DNA of 43,727 bases. Source: Chloroflexota bacterium (GTDB lineage Bacteria > Chloroflexota > Dehalococcoidia > JACPQK01). Below the pieces are notes generated by a model. That model had not been told where the DNA came from and searched no databases. It was given only the letters and a program-made list of their open reading frames with translations. A program made the position numbers and the translations under genes. Each line of letters starts with the position of its first letter. The stretch's first letter is position 1. This document shows, in pieces, positions 41,695-43,727 of the stretch. The stretch covers positions 1 through 43,727 of the forward strand of contig JACPQM010000063.1 of NCBI GenBank assembly GCA_016190505.1, given 5' to 3'.

Positions 41695-42382
41695 CGGTCC
41701 GGCCCTCCATGACCAGGGTGACCAGGGCCGAGGCGATCTCCGTCAAGGGCAGGATGAAGTCCACGTCACCCGTGTCAATGGCTGCCTGGGGCATGCCAAA
41801 GAACTCCGAGGACTCCCTGTCCTGGACGATAACCGTGCCCCCCATCTTCTTGACGGCCTGGACGCCCATGGAGCCATCGCTGCCGGTGTCGGTGAGCACC
41901 ACGGCGATGACCTGCTCCTTCCGGCTGGCCGCCGCGGACTCGAACAGCAGGTCGGCGGAGGGACGGACGAAATGCACTAGCTCGGACTGGGTGAGGGACA
42001 GCGTGCCATCCGGATTTACCAGAAGGTGGCGGTCGGGTGGCGCGATGTACACAGTCCCACCCAGCAACTGGTCGCCCTCCTGGGCCTCTTTCACTTTCAT
42101 GGGTGTGCGGCGGCTGAGGATCTCTGCCATGAGGCTGCGGTGCCTGGGGTCTAGGTGTTGTACTACCACGATGGCAGCGGGGAAGCTGTCAGGCAACGCC
42201 GAGAGGACCTGGCTCAGTGCGGGAAGGCCACCGGCGGAGGCTGCCAGCGCCACCAGGTCAAAGGCTGGCCTCTGGGAGCGAGAGCGTTGCTGTACCTTAT
42301 GGAGGTCTTCGCCAGCCCCTTTTGGGGCGGCGCGGCCACTATGGTCCGTCCGCCTGTTCCTGGCTGCGCCCACATACGCCAT
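41687..42382 (-). CDS. CheB-type methylesterase domain protein
   Basis: A 231-residue protein. After a ~45-residue basic leader comes a CheB catalytic domain: Ser in VALAASAGGLPAL (about 45-57), His in VVQHLDPRH (about 73-81), Asp in VLTDTGSDGSMG (about 157-168). The usual N-terminal receiver domain is missing, so it is not switched by CheA in the standard way. It would demethylate or deamidate glutamyl residues of an unknown partner. First gene of the three-gene operon; its start may lie further in, since the leader is not conserved. Confidence 0.88.
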   Translation of the reverse strand: MAYVGAARNRRTDHSGRAAPKGAGEDLHKVQQRSRSQRPAFDLVALAASAGGLPALSQVLSALPDSFPAAIVVVQHLDPRHRSLMAEILSRRTPMKVKEAQEGDQLLGGTVYIAPPDRHLLVNPDGTLSLTQSELVHFVRPSADLLFESAAASRKEQVIAVVLTDTGSDGSMGVQAVKKMGGTVIVQDRESSEFFGMPQAAIDTGDVDFILPLTEIASALVTLVMEGRTVG

Positions 42383-42620
42383 TAGCGTCCGCCCGGCACG
42401 CTACCTACGTTGCGGTACAGCAGTTGTAGCGGTGCCCCTACAGCGGGAGCCGTCACACCGAGCGATTCGAGGAATAGTGCTTCGTAGAAGTGGAAGTTAA
42501 GCATAAAAAAAGATGGCCCGAGTCAAGCAGCCAATAACATAATACCATTTGCTGGCCTTTGTGGGAAGGGGGACAAACGTCCCACGTGACCCCGCGCCGC
42601 CTGCGGAGGAATTGGCCCCC

Positions 42621-42793
42621 GTAGGGGCGCGATTCATCGCGCCCTTGGGGGGCGGGGGCGGGCGCGCCCCGCGAATCGCCGGAGCGAATGACTTGGCCCT
42701 GGCCCGATGCAGTGCTCCCATACGTTGTGGCTGCGCGGTGTAAAGGTGTAGGTGAGAAGGCAAACGCTGGGGCGCAATGAATTGCGCCCGTAT
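42621..42793. repeat. ~170-base REP doublet, copy A
   Basis: Begins with GTAGGGGCGCGATTCATCG (9-base palindrome arms GGGCGCGAT/ATCGCGCCC) and ends with GGGGCGCAATGAATTGCGCCC, a second palindrome. Between them is a conserved ~110-base spacer (AATCGCCGGAGCGAATGAC ... GGTGAGAAGGCAAAC). Two further copies flank the transposase gene. The gap 42383-42620 has no gene. Confidence 0.88.
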
Positions 42794-42808
42794 ACGCGGC
42801 GAGACGGA

Positions 42809-42998
42809 TGCGCCCGGGCCGTACCCTCGTAGGGGCGCGATTCATCGCGCCCTGGGGGGCGGGCGGGCGCGCCCCGCGAATCGCCGGAGCGAATGACCTG
42901 GCCCTGGCCCGATGCAGTGCTCCCATACGTTGTGGCTGCGCGGTGTAAAGGTGTAGGTGAGAAGGCAAACGCTGGGGCGCAATGAATTGCGCCCCTAC
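42809..42998. repeat. ~170-base REP doublet, copy B, left of the transposase gene
   Basis: Nearly identical to copy A over the body and shares with copy C an extra leader (GCGCCCGGGCCGTACCC, from about 42809). Its end reads GCGCCCCTAC (42989-42998), completing the GTAGGGGCG...CGCCCCTAC frame; the transposase stop is 27 bases further on. Confidence 0.88.
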
Positions 42999-43025
42999 GC
43001 GGCGGCATTATCCTGGACCCCGTGA

Positions 43026-43553
43026 TCAGACCTCCCAAGCTTTACGCTTCTGCGGGCTTGCTGTCGGCGCATTCGGTGTGGCGGGGTTCTCGCGGTCCAG
43101 TTCCCATTGCACCGGGTTGTTGATGATGTATTCGCCTATCCGCTCAAGGGATTCTTCATCGCGGATGACGTGTTCAAAGTAGTTGCGCTGCCAGGCAAAG
43201 CCCTGGTTTGTGGACAGGTGAATCTGTCGTGTGGCGACAGCCTTGAACGCCCGCACGATTTGCTCCAACGTAGGGGTGGGCGAGTCCTGCAGGACGATGA
43301 TGCCGTGTAAGTGATTGGGCATGACGATGAAGGCATCCAAACGGATCGAGGCAAACCTGGCTGGCAGTGATAGCCATTCGGCGCGTACTATCTCCCCCGT
43401 GTTGTTGGGTTGCATCTCGCCGTTGACGACATCGCCGAACGCGCAGGCGCGGTCCTGGACGACGATTGTCACAAAGTACGCTCCGGCCTCGCTGTAGTCG
43501 TATCCTGGCAGCCTGACGGAGCGCCGATGGTGCCTGCCGGGGTCGTACTTCAA
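43026..43553 (-). CDS. REP-associated tyrosine transposase (RAYT, IS200-like)
   Basis: A 175-residue Y1 transposase. The N-terminal half has YFVTIVVQDR, then the metal-binding HUH motif MPNHLHGII (His81, His83). The nucleophile is probably Tyr125 in WQRNYFEHVIRDEESLERIG, followed by EYIINNPVQW, which is typical of RAYTs. These single-strand endonucleases recognise and cut REP hairpins and are thought to have spread them. The gene lies between two copies of the REP doublet and is complete. It is the likely source of the GTAGGGGCG palindromes in this window. Confidence 0.93.
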   Translation of the reverse strand: MKYDPGRHHRRSVRLPGYDYSEAGAYFVTIVVQDRACAFGDVVNGEMQPNNTGEIVRAEWLSLPARFASIRLDAFIVMPNHLHGIIVLQDSPTPTLEQIVRAFKAVATRQIHLSTNQGFAWQRNYFEHVIRDEESLERIGEYIINNPVQWELDRENPATPNAPTASPQKRKAWEV

Positions 43554-43564
43554 TGGGTTATTAT

Positions 43565-43727
43565 ATGCGCCCGGGCCGTACCCACGTAGGGGCGCGATTT
43601 ATCGCGCCCTGGGGGGCGGGCGGGCGCGCCCCGCGAATCGCCGGAGCGAATGACCTGGCCCTGGCCCGATGCAGTGCTCCCATACGTTGTGGCTGCGCGG
43701 TGTAAAGGTGTAGGTGAGAAGGCAAAC
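43565..43727. repeat. ~170-base REP doublet, copy C, cut by the window end
   Basis: Leader GCGCCCGGGCCGTACCC, then GTAGGGGCGCGATTTATCG and the same ~110-base spacer as copies A and B, same orientation, ending at GGCAAAC where the window stops. With copy B it brackets the transposase gene. Confidence 0.88.

Noticed and set aside
42453..43038. Several overlapping frames in the 42.5-43.0 kb repeats that encode similar peptides (MPSHLHLYTAQPQRMGALHR)
   Set aside because: They lie entirely inside the REP doublets and repeat because the DNA repeats. They have no ribosome sites and no resemblance to known proteins.
42621..43727. A CRISPR array in the repeats at 42.6-43.7 kb
   Set aside because: Only three long units with irregular spacing are present; there are no short repeats with unique spacers and no cas genes.

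Overview
The window is GC-rich bacterial DNA, most likely from a member of the Chloroflexota. I infer this from three things: secreted proteins with TPTPTP linkers, paired MoxR-DUF58 clusters next to a large alpha-2-macroglobulin, and many GTAGGGGCG...CGCCCCTAC palindromes with a matching REP-associated transposase. No 16S or other ranking marker is present, so the phylum is an inference.

Layout. 0.3-4.1 kb: a prepilin-like gene, a secreted GCTPGYWKNH protein, and a broken DUF4382/DUF5666 gene. 4.4-19.0 kb: one long plus-strand cluster of envelope genes (a large membrane protein with a glutamine-amidotransferase-like fold, ABC ATPase, ABC-2 permease, coiled-coil/Gly-rich membrane protein, MoxR AAA+ ATPase, DUF58 protein, BatA-like vWA protein, double-vWA protein). 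Two toxin-antitoxin modules of the VapBC type sit inside it. 19.0-25.5 kb: a small accessory island bounded by direct repeats that end in the 3' end of a tRNA(CAU). It holds an AbiEi fragment, a DUF6883/DUF4926 gene group, a PIN/RHH pair, two NifI-type PII genes flanking a siroheme nitrite reductase with an in-frame TGA, and a BrnT/BrnA pair. 25.6-33.8 kb: a lipoprotein alpha-2-macroglobulin of eukaryotic/C3-like type, then a second MoxR-DUF58-DUF4129 cluster. 34.3-35.5 kb: tRNA-Gly(UCC) and 6-phosphofructokinase. 35.8-42.4 kb, minus strand: an overlapping operon of CheB-type methylesterase, CheR-PAS-coiled-coil protein, and a six-PAS histidine kinase fused to a complete OmpR-type response regulator. 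42.6 kb to the end: a RAYT (IS200-like) transposase gene lying between copies of a ~170 bp repeat.

How the parts fit. The two MoxR/DUF58 clusters probably build or remodel the cell surface, using MoxR as an ATP-driven chaperone and vWA proteins as metal-dependent adhesion modules; the first adds an ABC exporter. The CheB-CheR-kinase operon is a signalling pathway without chemoreceptors that ends in a DNA-binding domain on the kinase itself. The PII-NirA-PII group suggests assimilatory nitrite reduction under nitrogen/energy control.

A striking contrast runs through the window. Nearly 30 kb of large housekeeping-type frames are uninterrupted, while small accessory genes carry at least five lesions: DUF4382 (TAG and frameshift), VapC (frameshift), DUF6883 (TAG), NirA (TGA), and AbiEi (truncation). 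This favours real decay of accessory genes over random sequencing error, though I cannot exclude assembly errors.
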